The notes below the pieces were generated by a model. The model ran no database searches, was not told the origin of the DNA, and saw only the letters and a program-made list of their open reading frames with translations. Below are positions 54,901 to 63,418 of a stretch of DNA of 64,000 bases, piece after piece; position 1 is the first letter of the stretch; each line of letters begins with the position of its first letter. A program made the translations under genes and the position numbers. The stretch is from Sphingobacterium sp. CZ-2 (GTDB taxonomy: Bacteria > Bacteroidota > Bacteroidia > Sphingobacteriales > Sphingobacteriaceae): NCBI RefSeq assembly GCF_004526235.1, contig NZ_CP038159.1:3348001-3412000 (forward strand), read 5' to 3'.

Positions 54901-55120
54901 AAAAGTTAAGTGTAGCATTTTCCCCAACAGAAATGCTGTAGTTTCCTGAAGCATCAGTTTGTGTAGCCGTACTTGTGCCGACCAAATTTACTGATACTCC
55001 GCCAAGCGGTGTTCCATCTGCTTCAGATGTCACTTTACCACTCACTTGACGATTTTGTGCAAACGCTACCCCAATAAGGCATGTTAACACAAAAATTAAG
55101 CTGAGTAATTTGTGTTTCAT
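51950..55120 (-). CDS. SusC/RagA family TonB-linked outer-membrane transporter (operon 1)
   Basis: This 1056-residue TonB-dependent transporter takes up large nutrients. A signal peptide (MKHKLLSLIFVLTCLIGVAFAQ) is followed by a carboxypeptidase-regulatory-like beta domain (RQVSGKVTSEADGTPLGGVSVNLVG). A TonB-box region ends LDEILVVAYGTAKKSSFTG, and the plug carries SLTILKDAAASTLYGSRAANGVVMITTKSGK. The long beta-barrel ends with aromatic VNVKF. Partners are SusD and the lipoprotein downstream. The substrate cannot be told, because no hydrolase is nearby. A clear promoter lies upstream at 55158-55213. Confidence 0.96.
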   Translation of the reverse strand: MKHKLLSLIFVLTCLIGVAFAQNRQVSGKVTSEADGTPLGGVSVNLVGTSTATQTDASGNYSISVGENATLNFSYVGYTSKRVAVGTQTTINVSLTGSDQELDEILVVAYGTAKKSSFTGSASTVKSDVIENRSISSITKALDGAAPGVVSTLGTGQPGSNATVRVRGFGSINASSNPLYVVDGIPFDGDLNSINPNDVESLTILKDAAASTLYGSRAANGVVMITTKSGKNTNGKININFKANVGVNSRAVGRYDVMNSQEYLETVFQSYKNREIFLLGVSESEAGQNAVNKMKGTVDPIFGLNEQYNPYNVPVDQLFDLATGKINPNASLKWEDNWLDEVMANNPVRQEYQFDASGGSDKFKAMASMNYLKDQGLLKTTAFDRYSGRLNNEFTPVDWFKASLSGNFSKTSSNMLNATGSSTSNVWYSAEQMAPIYPIWERDADGGYVLDADGERLFDYGPNRASGAQQKFNSIAVLYDDRYFDFRDNAGVRSTIEFNTRDEKYGAFQGFALAFNLGTDYVSNAYTYYYNPYFGNAAGSGRLNKEWTKTFSYTFNQLLTYNRSFGLHNVDALIGHESYAFKFNLLSGQKTGFPFGGIFELAPGSSITGSDSYENNETLESYFSRVQYDYNNKYFLSGSFRTDGSSRFHEDIRWGNFWSLGGAWKISEEEFLQGNDWINSLTLKSSYGEQGNNGLLTASGSQAYYAWQAFYDLTYNNGNSNGAGVVSVENKKTSWEKNRNFNVGFDGRFLNDRLTVTFDWFSRKTSDMLLNRPLALSLGFDGYFDNIGDMENKGFDLSIGYDILKDNGVLWNVTAMGSKINNKVIKLTDENKEIIGGSSIIREGEAINSFYMARSAGVDPATGSQLYWVYDNKADETDLSKHYISSDKSKAAASRIIQGNRIPKISGSLSTNVAYKNFDFSMMTTYSIGGKIYDVIGYNYYNPLYIGNNFSREILRAWKQPGDITDVPRVQKEDTHTLTDRALVDASYFAIKNISIGYTFGFERFGLKSLRVFAQGDNLAIFSARKGLNPQYNFTGTTDYSYSPNKTIAAGVNVKF

Positions 55121-55157
55121 AAAGTTTTTTAATAATTAAAATTTTTAAAACAGAGAC

Positions 55158-55213
55158 TGTTAAATTTTGTTAAACAATTGTCAAATATAGGCTTTGTTTA
55201 ATTATTCAACAAA
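55158..55213 (-). promoter_or_regulatory. Promoter and repeat leader of SusCD operon 1
   Basis: On the minus strand TTTG (55210-55213), a 20-base spacer and TATATTTG (55182-55189) fit the Bacteroidota promoter. Starting eight bases past the -7 element are two direct heptamers TTTAACA separated by AAA (55158-55174), spaced one helical turn apart. Almost the same string is found at the operon 2 promoter. They may be an operator or leader signal. Confidence 0.75.
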
Positions 55214-55710
55214 TTAATGCGCTGTTAATTCAAATCCTGATAAAACTATCCTCTAAAAAGTTGCTAATTCAACCTATTTTATTTTGCTCTATAATTTTTT
55301 TAATGCATAGATTATATTTAATAAAAAAATGGCAAAAAATGATAAACATAATACTAAAAAGTGGGGTAAAATCAGCTATTATCCTTCTGTTTTTCAGAGG
55401 ATTGAATATTACTTGAATATTATTAAAACGTGAATTATTTTTTATGGATAGGATGGTATTATTGCAAGAAGTATTAAATAACGTATAATATTATATTAGC
55501 AAAATTTTAATTCAAAGTTTTTTCAAAAAAAACAACTTCTAAAACAGCTAAATAATGTAACACAGAATTTTATATCGTCAACAAAATGATTTTCATAAAC
55601 TCAATTAGACGGTTGCAGAAAATGGATTAAATCGTAATTGTAACAATTATGCATTATTTGGAAAATTTTAAAATTTGACAGGAAATATTCATTTAAAAAT
55701 GGGGATTTAC
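55214..55710. other. AT-rich intergenic region
   Basis: About 500 very AT-rich bases lie between SusC promoter 1 and the terminator of operon 2. I see no gene, repeat family or riboswitch in it. Confidence 0.5.
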
Positions 55711-55740
55711 AAAAAAGGCCGACAATTGAACTTGTCGGCC
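55711..55740 (-). terminator. Terminator of SusCD operon 2
   Basis: On the minus strand GGCCGACAA and TTGTCGGCC pair around a six-base loop and are followed by six T. It lies 30 bases past the SusD stop. Confidence 0.88.
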
Positions 55741-55769
55741 CTAATCTATTCATTTTTCAAGAGTTATCT

Positions 55770-57269
55770 CTATTTCGTATCCCAGAAAATCTTAGAGGTA
55801 AACGTATCGATATCTCCTTGTTTTTTTACTTCATCCCCGTTTCTACCATATTCAGAAGAAGGGTAAACCAATCTTTTAGGATGGATCGGCTTAATAGCGT
55901 TTAATGAAAGCGGGTTGTCTGTAGGGAATTTAGTACGTCTAAATTCTGTCCATGCTTCCCAACCACTGATACTGTTCAAGGCCAACCATTTTTGGTATAT
56001 AATGGCTTCCACTTTATTGGTAGAGGCATCATATCCTACTTTATTGATTGCCTGTCCAGCATAGGTTGCAGCAGCTGCAGCTGCATTAGGCACACCTAAG
56101 AACACGAATGATTCTTCGATACCTTTGTTGTACAATGCTTTTGCATCACCCGTCATCCATCCTCTAGCCACTGCTTCGGCCTGTAAGAACAGACTTTCAG
56201 AAGGCAGCATAATAACTGCTTTTTGTGTTGCACTTTTCAGGATCCCACCATTGGTAAGAAATGCAGAGGTAACTGATGACTTATATAAAGCCGCTTCTGA
56301 GTCCCCGGTATTTCTTCCCAATTCAATACCTTTAAATGCTCCAGAGACCTTCAGGTACATTTGATCAATTCGCGGGTCATTATTTGACAAATAATTGTTG
56401 ACAATGTATTTTGTAGGTCTAGTCGCTTTATAGTTACTGGTAGCCGACCCAGCGGAATTGGCATAATAGCCTTCCCAGAACGGGTTCATCTTGGTTGTCG
56501 AAGAAGTGTATCCTGGCTGACCATACACTCCTGCATCACTAAAACCAGAACCTTCAGACAAGATTTTCGCAATCTCGGCTTTGATGGTCGCGTCCTTTCC
56601 AGGTATTTCCGATTGACGCAATAGGATACGCAATTTCAGCGTATTGGCAAACTTGATCCAGTTGGTCATATTTCCTGCAAAATAGATATCTTCCCCCTGA
56701 GGTTTAGCTTCCGTTTCAGGAGCAGATTTGATCAACGCAATAGCTGCATCCAATTGTTTGATCAAATCATCATAGATTGCCTGACCTTCATCATATTTGG
56801 GACGGATGTTCTGCGTGTTTTTCAATGCTTCGGTATACGGCACATTATTATAGGCATCCACTAAATTTTGGAAGTGGTATGCCTTCATGATACCTGCAAT
56901 ACCTTGGTAATAGTTCATGTTTGCTGCTACTGCAGCATCCTGAACCGCTTGGAAATCACTTAGGATATCAAATGACGTTTCAAAAACAGCCGTACCGAAG
57001 TTAGGCGTTACGTTATACTGCTTATTGTTGATATACCATAAATAATCGGTTGCTGGCGCCCAATACCCTGCCCAAACCGATCCAATCTCATTTAAAGTGG
57101 TACTAACTAAGGCTGATGTTCTATTTAGACCCGATGTTAAAATCAGGTTAGGTGTTGCAGTAACGGGTCTATTCGGATTCTCATTTATGTCCAAAAACCC
57201 CTTTCCACATCCTGCCAGTACAGTCGATGCTATCGCAATACCAGCTATATATTTGAAAATCTTTTTCAT
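55770..57269 (-). CDS. SusD/RagB-like nutrient-binding lipoprotein (operon 2)
   Basis: This 499-residue protein has a signal peptide and lipobox (MKKIFKYIAGIAIASTVLAGC) followed by KGFLDINENPNRP, typical of the SusD-like/RagB group. Characteristic segments are GIMKAYHFQNLVDAYNNVPYTEAL, IYDDLIKQLDAAIALIKSAP, FAGNMTNWIKFANTLKLRILLR, and the near-terminal LNSISGWEAWTEFRRTKFP. It starts five bases after the SusC stop. Its architecture is close to the SusD at 61816-63408, including the GNMTNWIKFANTLKL-type motif, and less like operon 1. Confidence 0.94.
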   Translation of the reverse strand: MKKIFKYIAGIAIASTVLAGCGKGFLDINENPNRPVTATPNLILTSGLNRTSALVSTTLNEIGSVWAGYWAPATDYLWYINNKQYNVTPNFGTAVFETSFDILSDFQAVQDAAVAANMNYYQGIAGIMKAYHFQNLVDAYNNVPYTEALKNTQNIRPKYDEGQAIYDDLIKQLDAAIALIKSAPETEAKPQGEDIYFAGNMTNWIKFANTLKLRILLRQSEIPGKDATIKAEIAKILSEGSGFSDAGVYGQPGYTSSTTKMNPFWEGYYANSAGSATSNYKATRPTKYIVNNYLSNNDPRIDQMYLKVSGAFKGIELGRNTGDSEAALYKSSVTSAFLTNGGILKSATQKAVIMLPSESLFLQAEAVARGWMTGDAKALYNKGIEESFVFLGVPNAAAAAATYAGQAINKVGYDASTNKVEAIIYQKWLALNSISGWEAWTEFRRTKFPTDNPLSLNAIKPIHPKRLVYPSSEYGRNGDEVKKQGDIDTFTSKIFWDTK

Positions 57270-57274
57270 TGTTC

Positions 57275-60200
57275 TTAGAATGTAATATTAAGATTAAAAC
57301 CATAAATCCTGGTTGGAGGATTGATCATATCAGAAATACCTTGACTGTTTCCATCCGTGAAACTGAATTCTGGATCGGTGTAGATGTTCTCTTTTGGCAA
57401 CCACATGAATAGGTTACGACCAACCAAACCTATAGAAGCACGTTTAACTACATTTTGGTTTTCCAACCATCTGTAAGGCAAGCTATAGGTTAATGAAACC
57501 TCTCTTAGTTTTAAGAAAGAAGCATCTTTAACGTAGTTTTCTTGGATGGTATTGTGTTGATTGTACCAATACTCAAATCCTCCATCTTGTGTTTTGATCG
57601 ATGTGTTTTCGATGTAATTACCATTTTCTAGGTAAACAGAATTTGGAATCACGAATGGCTGACGGTCATACTGCGCACTTTCCCATGATAAACCGGTGAA
57701 ATTGTTGGTATTACCTACGCGGTTGTAGAATACATTACCTGTACGGTAATCCAATTGTGCGGCAAGCGTTAATTCTTTGTAACGAACAGAAGTGTTCAAA
57801 CCAAAGTTCTTAGGCGCATTGGTCTGTCCCATGATTTTCATCGCTGCGGCACGAACAGGGTAACCTGTTTCTTTATCAACAACAATTCTTCCTTGCGGGT
57901 CGCGCTCGTAAGCGGTAGTCTTGATTACCGGATACGCTTCACCTTTCACTGCATAAACATATGCGGAGTTTGCATAACCTCCCAATGGGATCTCATCCAA
58001 ACCTTGGTAAAGATCGGTAACCTTGTTATCGTAATGCGTAAAGTTCATACCAATATCCCATTTCCAGTCATTGGTTAATACCGGTGTACCTCTTAGAGAT
58101 AATTCGATGGTATTATTGGTTACTGTACCAGCATTTACATAAGCACGATCATAACCTGTTGCCCAAGAAGTAGAGATCGGGATGATCTGACCATCGGAGA
58201 TACTGTATGCATAGGTACCTTCAAAATTCAACCTGTCGTTGAACATGCCCAATTGGATACCACCTTCATAAGAGTTTACAAATTCTGGTTTTAAATCTGG
58301 ATTAGCGAAGGTATTACCAACTGTAAATCCAGGTCTATTGCCATAAGGGAAACCAGGAGCGATATCAAATGCTGTCTGTAGGTTGTAAGCACCTAAGTTA
58401 ACATTCGCTGTTCTATTACCTGAAGCATATAACTTCAAGAAGTTAATAGGCGTAGTTTCTTTGATGGAAGGAAATGCTTCCGATGCGATGAAGGACAAGG
58501 ATACCCCTGGATAGAAGTAACTTCTTTTTGTTTCATCCAAAACAGAAGTCCAATCATTTCTACCACTTACCGACAGGTATAACATGTCTTTGTAGTTCAC
58601 ATCAATCTGACCGAACAAGCCGACAGTCGTTCTTTTTGTATAATCAGAACCTACTGTAGCTTCGCCCAAACGGTTGGACACATTATATAATCCTGGAACA
58701 ACCAATGCATTGGCTGTAATCGAGTTGAATTTGGTATAGTCGGTTCTAACGGTATTACCTAAAATAAATCCTAGATCGAAATCACTTACTTTCTTTTGTG
58801 CTTGCACGAAAATATCGGAGTTCAATCTATTGACGTTATCGGAACGGTCAGTAACCGAACCTGGATTATCAGTAGGTCTATCGTATGCTTTGGTATAAGA
58901 AACCTTCGCATTATATTCTTTGTAGTTGGTATTGAACGCATAGTTTCCTAGACGGTATGTTGCGGATAACCAATCAGCAAAATCATATTTCAATTCCAAA
59001 TTTCCATTGAATGTTTCTTGACGTGTATTTCTACGGTTGTTATCAATTCCAAAATATGGATTGATATAATATCCGGAGAAATAACCATCAGGAGTAGCAA
59101 ATTCATTGTTCTGCCAATCTTTCAATTGGGTAATAGGCACGTTTTGAGGAACGTTCAATAGGTTATCATATACACCCGATACAGTCATATCAGGATTTTG
59201 ATAAGCATAATTCAAATTAAAAGATGAAGTCAGGTTTCCAAACTTACGGGAAGCATTAAAACGTCCACCAGTTCTTCTGTTCTTGTCTTTAGGGACAATA
59301 CCTTTAAGAACTACATCCTGGAAACTTGCATAATAAGTACCATTATCATCACCACCAGAAACAGAAACATCATTCTGGATAGTTGTTCCTAAATCCCAGA
59401 AGTTCATCTTTTCATCTTTGATATAAGAATAAGGTAATTTCCATTCGTTACCATTCACCAAAGTAGGACCAACAACCACTTCACTTCCATCATATTTTGG
59501 ACCCCAAGAGGTGTTTTCGTAAGGGACATACGTATCTAGGTCATATCCATTACCGAATTTGTCCTGCATTTTTGGAAGAAAAGAAACGGATTCTAAGGAG
59601 GTAGTATTAGAGAAATTGATAACAGCAGATCCTTTAGCACCTTTTTTGGTGGTAATGATCAATACCCCGTTTACACCTTCGGAACCATAAAGGTTAGCGG
59701 CATTTGCACCTTTCAATACCGTAGTCGACTCAATGTCGTTCGGGTTCAAGGCTGCCAGCATGCTGTTTGGAACAGGTGTACCATCGATAACGATCAATGC
59801 TTGGTTATTACCTAACAAAGAACGGTTACCACGCAATACCACACGAGTAGATGGGTTTACCCCATTGTTCAATAAGTTTACCTGTAGACCTGCTACTTTT
59901 GATTGTAAACCTGTAACCAGGTTAACCACCTTACCTTCTGTCAAGGCTTTGCTGTCTAAGGTTTGGTTGGAATAACCGGTAGATGCTGCAGATCTCTTGA
60001 TACCATAAGCTGTGGTAACCAATACTTCTTCAATGGCATTATCAGAAGCTACCATTGCTACATCTACGGTTGTTTTTTCGCCGACACGAGCACGTTGAGT
60101 CTCATAACCTATGTATGAGAAAATCAAGGTGGATTCGTTTGCAGCGGAGATGGTATAATTACCATCACCATCAGTTTGGGTACCAGTCGTTGATCCTGCA

Positions 60201-60337
60201 ACCGTTACGGAAACTCCACTTAGCGGAGCACCCTCACTTGCCGATGTCACTTTCCCACTCACTTGGCGATTCTGTGCGAACGCTACCCCTACCAGGCAGG
60301 TCATCACAAAAATTAAGCTGAGTAATCTTTGTTTCAT
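57275..60337 (-). CDS. SusC/RagA family TonB-linked outer-membrane transporter (operon 2)
   Basis: This 1020-residue transporter has the same layout as operon 1. A signal peptide (MKQRLLSLIFVMTCLVGVAFAQ) is nearly identical to that of the first SusC. A regulatory-like domain (RQVSGKVTSASEGAPLSGVSVTVAG), the TonB-box region AIEEVLVTTAYGIKRS, and a plug with TVLKGANAANLYGSEGVNGVLIITTKKG follow. The barrel ends YGFNLNITF. Despite the shared front end and leader, the plug and barrel differ clearly, so the substrate probably differs. Its partner SusD follows after five bases, and no accessory lipoprotein is present. Confidence 0.96.
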   Translation of the reverse strand: MKQRLLSLIFVMTCLVGVAFAQNRQVSGKVTSASEGAPLSGVSVTVAGSTTGTQTDGDGNYTISAANESTLIFSYIGYETQRARVGEKTTVDVAMVASDNAIEEVLVTTAYGIKRSAASTGYSNQTLDSKALTEGKVVNLVTGLQSKVAGLQVNLLNNGVNPSTRVVLRGNRSLLGNNQALIVIDGTPVPNSMLAALNPNDIESTTVLKGANAANLYGSEGVNGVLIITTKKGAKGSAVINFSNTTSLESVSFLPKMQDKFGNGYDLDTYVPYENTSWGPKYDGSEVVVGPTLVNGNEWKLPYSYIKDEKMNFWDLGTTIQNDVSVSGGDDNGTYYASFQDVVLKGIVPKDKNRRTGGRFNASRKFGNLTSSFNLNYAYQNPDMTVSGVYDNLLNVPQNVPITQLKDWQNNEFATPDGYFSGYYINPYFGIDNNRRNTRQETFNGNLELKYDFADWLSATYRLGNYAFNTNYKEYNAKVSYTKAYDRPTDNPGSVTDRSDNVNRLNSDIFVQAQKKVSDFDLGFILGNTVRTDYTKFNSITANALVVPGLYNVSNRLGEATVGSDYTKRTTVGLFGQIDVNYKDMLYLSVSGRNDWTSVLDETKRSYFYPGVSLSFIASEAFPSIKETTPINFLKLYASGNRTANVNLGAYNLQTAFDIAPGFPYGNRPGFTVGNTFANPDLKPEFVNSYEGGIQLGMFNDRLNFEGTYAYSISDGQIIPISTSWATGYDRAYVNAGTVTNNTIELSLRGTPVLTNDWKWDIGMNFTHYDNKVTDLYQGLDEIPLGGYANSAYVYAVKGEAYPVIKTTAYERDPQGRIVVDKETGYPVRAAAMKIMGQTNAPKNFGLNTSVRYKELTLAAQLDYRTGNVFYNRVGNTNNFTGLSWESAQYDRQPFVIPNSVYLENGNYIENTSIKTQDGGFEYWYNQHNTIQENYVKDASFLKLREVSLTYSLPYRWLENQNVVKRASIGLVGRNLFMWLPKENIYTDPEFSFTDGNSQGISDMINPPTRIYGFNLNITF

Positions 60338-60376
60338 AGATGTTTAGTTATTAATTAAATTATTCTTAACAGGAGT

Positions 60377-60432
60377 TGTTAAATTTTGTTAAACAGTGGT
60401 CAAATATAGAGTTTGTTTAAATATTCAACAAA
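60377..60432 (-). promoter_or_regulatory. Promoter and repeat leader of SusCD operon 2
   Basis: TTTG (60429-60432), a 20-base spacer and TATATTTG (60401-60408) on the minus strand repeat the layout of operon 1. The tandem TTTAACA-AAA-TTTAACA leader lies at 60377-60393. Both the core motifs and the TGTTTAAC... leader are conserved between the two operons. Confidence 0.75.
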
Positions 60433-60880
60433 CAAGTCCAAATTTTATTTAAAATTTAACAATTGGTTGGGGTAAAAGTTGTTGTGAAAACCTGATTTTG
60501 AGGAGTAGGATAAATATTGTCGACAAAGTCTTTTTGAAATAATATTTTGACTTAAATTGATAAAATAATAGGATTGTCAAGGTTCATCTTAGGTTTTTAT
60601 ATTACTAAAAATGAGTTGTTTGCGCAACTATTTATTTTAGGTCAATAAATAGGATAAATCGTGTAAGATAGCTTTAAAAAAATGCAAAAATTAATGGCAG
60701 AATTTAATATGTAAAAAAATGGGTTGATTTAATATATTATTCACTATTTAATCATAATAATTTTATAATTATTTAACAACCAATTATTATTCCGAATAAT
60801 ATTTGGGAAATTACCTTTGGTATTTATTCAGCTAAATTGGTTTTTCTTATTTCAAAAAAATTACAAAAAGTTTGTAACAA
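60433..60880. other. AT-rich intergenic region
   Basis: About 450 AT-rich bases lie between SusC promoter 2 and the terminator of operon 3. A 15-base palindrome, ATTATTCCGAATAAT, is at 60786-60800 but has no evident partner gene. No coding sequence is seen. Confidence 0.45.
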
Positions 60881-60909
60881 AAAAGGGATGTCATTAAAAA
60901 TGACATCCC
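60881..60909 (-). terminator. Terminator of SusCD operon 3
   Basis: On the minus strand GGGATGTCATT pairs with AATGACATCCC around three bases and is followed by six T. It lies 28 bases past the DUF1735 gene. Confidence 0.88.
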
Positions 60910-60937
60910 AAACTCAAACTATTATATATTAAAATAA

Positions 60938-61807
60938 TTAGTCTCCGGTTCGCACATATCTTTCTTTTACTCCCCGACCAATGGCCGTCCAATGCACTTC
61001 AAAAATCTTATTCACAGGATCAACTAAAACAATTTTATCAATCGTTGCAGGTCGTAAGGAACCGCTAAATGCAGTAATTCCAGTTATTGAAGTATTATTT
61101 GCATTAAATTGATATTCAGTATAACCAGAATAAGTATACCATAATGCACCAATTCTTAAAAGATTTGGTCCAACAGTCGATAACCGAACACCAGGTTCAG
61201 TAAAGGTTCCTACATTTGCATCAATTGTGCCATAATCATTACTTACCGAAACAGTATAAGTTCCATCCCAGATAGATTTAATAGGTAGAGAATAAATAAC
61301 AGAACTAAAATTTCCTGAAATTATCCCATGGGAAGCGGAAGTTATTTTAACACCAATCACATTACTTTTGGATTGATCCATCAAACTTGGTTTCACTTTT
61401 ACTTTCGCATAAGCTCTTTTCTCTCCTTGCTTGATTGTAACAGATGAAGGAAATTCAAACAAGTTAGTTGGAAGTTGATTATATTTAGTTCCCATTTTTG
61501 CATTGTATGTAGTCACAATATCCCCCGTAGGCTCAAGGTTGACTACGATATCTTGTGGCGCTCCCTCTTCTACACCTGAATAACTAATTGCTATTTCAAA
61601 CTCAGCTTCTGGGACCGATTCTAATGTAGTTGGCACATACATTATATAAGGTGCAGTCCCAGGAGAGACCGGAGAGGTCACATTATAAAATTCAACAATG
61701 TTCTTTTTATTTCCATTTTCAGGGGATAATACATTTTCATCTTTAAGACAAGAAGTCAATGAAAACATCCCGATTACCCCAAGTATTATTTTATAGTAAT
61801 TTCTCAT
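60938..61807 (-). CDS. DUF1735 surface lipoprotein (operon 3)
   Basis: This 289-residue lipoprotein has the lipobox GMFSLTSC. Its N-terminal half fits DUF1735: FEIAISYSGVEEGAPQDIVVNLEP, TYNAKMGTKYNQLPTNLFEFPSSVTIKQGEKRAYAKVKVKPSLMDQSK. A second domain (IWDGTYTVSVSNDYGTIDANVGTFTEPGVRLSTVG) follows and resembles lipocalin-like BT_3987-type C-terminal domains. Such proteins accompany SusCD pairs at the cell surface and help bind substrate. It is the third gene after SusC and SusD, eight bases from SusD. Codon and base use look AT-richer than operons 1 and 2. Confidence 0.82.
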   Translation of the reverse strand: MRNYYKIILGVIGMFSLTSCLKDENVLSPENGNKKNIVEFYNVTSPVSPGTAPYIMYVPTTLESVPEAEFEIAISYSGVEEGAPQDIVVNLEPTGDIVTTYNAKMGTKYNQLPTNLFEFPSSVTIKQGEKRAYAKVKVKPSLMDQSKSNVIGVKITSASHGIISGNFSSVIYSLPIKSIWDGTYTVSVSNDYGTIDANVGTFTEPGVRLSTVGPNLLRIGALWYTYSGYTEYQFNANNTSITGITAFSGSLRPATIDKIVLVDPVNKIFEVHWTAIGRGVKERYVRTGD

Positions 61808-61815
61808 TATATTTT

Positions 61816-63408
61816 TTATTTATTACGGCGATCGTAAAATACATAAGATCCAAATACAGTTACATTTTGAGGAACATTTTCTGCATTTAGTGTGAACTCT
61901 GATGTTGGATATAAAACTCGTCCAGGTAATCTATCGACTGTAGTTGCATTAGATTTTGTCGAAACAAAAGTCTGTGACGATGAACCATTTAACACAATTG
62001 AAGGATAACCTGTTCTGCGAAAATCCTGCCAAGCGATATGACCACCAATATTATTGTGAGCAATAAATTTCTGTGTAACTATAGCTTCAATTTTCTGGGC
62101 GGTGCTCGATGCTAACGCAAAATTAACCAAAGGAGAGGTTGAATTGTCCGCTATATATTTCGCAGCATCCTGAACTGGGTTTTTTCCGGAAGCAATAGCA
62201 TTGTCAGCTCCTTTATACAAATATTTGAAGGACGCTTCGATTCCTGACTTAAACGTCGAAGCTGGATCTCCAGAAATAATTCCATTTACCATAGCTTCGG
62301 CTTGTAAAAGATAGCTTTCCGCAGCCAACATTATGGGTTGAGACATTGCCAATCCTTTTAATGTACCGATAGTATTGACGCCCCCCGTTGAAGCACCTGG
62401 TGTCCCAATATAGAATGGACTACTACCTAAAGTACCACCAATTGTTGGCAAATTATCGGGAGTCGGTGCATTCCCCATAAAGTTAGTTGCAACATTTGGC
62501 CACAATCGATAAGTTGCTTTTCCTCTACCCTCATCTGTTATTTTATTACCATTATAAAATTGTAAAGTAAATGTGTTGGGAATATACTGTCTACCATATG
62601 CGATTTGAGCGGATTGATTGAAATCAGAATGATGCCTATTCCACCACGGGTTTTGTTTCCCATCCAATTTTTGATAACCAGGATTAACTTGCGCATCATC
62701 CGTTATAAATCCCTCAGGAGAAAATGAAGGGTTTCCAGTGAAAATGTTTTTACCATGAGCAAACACGTATAATTTCAATTTGATAGTATTCGCGAACTGA
62801 ATCCATTTATTCATATCTCCTTTGAACAATACATCTGCTGGCCCCAATAATTTAGCCGACCCTTGTGGAACAGCTTTTATTTGAGCAATAGCTTCATCCA
62901 GCATCGTAACTATACCTCTATAAACATCTTCCGGTTTATCATATTTAGGAGTTAGATAATCAGAGCCTTTAGAAGCTTCAGTAAACGGCACATCATTGTA
63001 TTCATTTACTAAATTCATAAACAAATATGCTTTTGAAATATTAGAAGCTGCTATGAAATACGGTCCTGATGATGCATCACTGTTATTGATGACATAATTA
63101 AAATCTAAAATATTATCATATACGCTAGTGAACATCCCATTAAATGATGCATTTGTATAATCATAAGTGAATTGGGTTCCCCAACCACCATATCCGCCTG
63201 CGTTAGCGATATAAACAATTGTTCTACCATAATCACTATATGTTACAAAATTATTTGCCATATAGGTTATTGCCTGCGGAAGCACCAGTTCAGGAGTAGA
63301 TGAGGTCGCTGAATTTGGATTTGGGTCATTGACATCCAAAAAGTTGTTACATGAAGCCAGGAAAAGTACCGAGGCCCCTGTAAATATATATTTAATTATT
63401 TTTTTCAT
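61816..63408 (-). CDS. SusD/RagB-like nutrient-binding lipoprotein (operon 3)
   Basis: This 530-residue SusD-like lipoprotein has the signal MKKIIKYIFTGASVLFLASC and then NNFLDVNDPNPNSATSSTPELVLPQAITYMANNF. Key segments are NISKAYLFMNLVNEYNDVPFTEA, FKGDMNKWIQFANTIKLKLYVFAHG, AAESYLLQAEAMVNGII and HIAWQDFRRTGYPS. The motif order resembles the operon 2 protein, so the two pairs are probably related. It is preceded by SusC by ten bases and followed by DUF1735. Confidence 0.94.
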   Translation of the reverse strand: MKKIIKYIFTGASVLFLASCNNFLDVNDPNPNSATSSTPELVLPQAITYMANNFVTYSDYGRTIVYIANAGGYGGWGTQFTYDYTNASFNGMFTSVYDNILDFNYVINNSDASSGPYFIAASNISKAYLFMNLVNEYNDVPFTEASKGSDYLTPKYDKPEDVYRGIVTMLDEAIAQIKAVPQGSAKLLGPADVLFKGDMNKWIQFANTIKLKLYVFAHGKNIFTGNPSFSPEGFITDDAQVNPGYQKLDGKQNPWWNRHHSDFNQSAQIAYGRQYIPNTFTLQFYNGNKITDEGRGKATYRLWPNVATNFMGNAPTPDNLPTIGGTLGSSPFYIGTPGASTGGVNTIGTLKGLAMSQPIMLAAESYLLQAEAMVNGIISGDPASTFKSGIEASFKYLYKGADNAIASGKNPVQDAAKYIADNSTSPLVNFALASSTAQKIEAIVTQKFIAHNNIGGHIAWQDFRRTGYPSIVLNGSSSQTFVSTKSNATTVDRLPGRVLYPTSEFTLNAENVPQNVTVFGSYVFYDRRNK

Positions 63409-63418
63409 GTTATAATTC

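Noticed and set aside
55214..55710. Possible small RNA or gene in the long AT-rich gap
   Set aside because: No stable hairpin, conserved motif or protein-like frame could be recognised by eye.
60786..60800. Palindrome ATTATTCCGAATAAT as an operator
   Set aside because: It is over 400 bases from the SusC promoter, single-copy in the window, and easily expected in AT-rich DNA.
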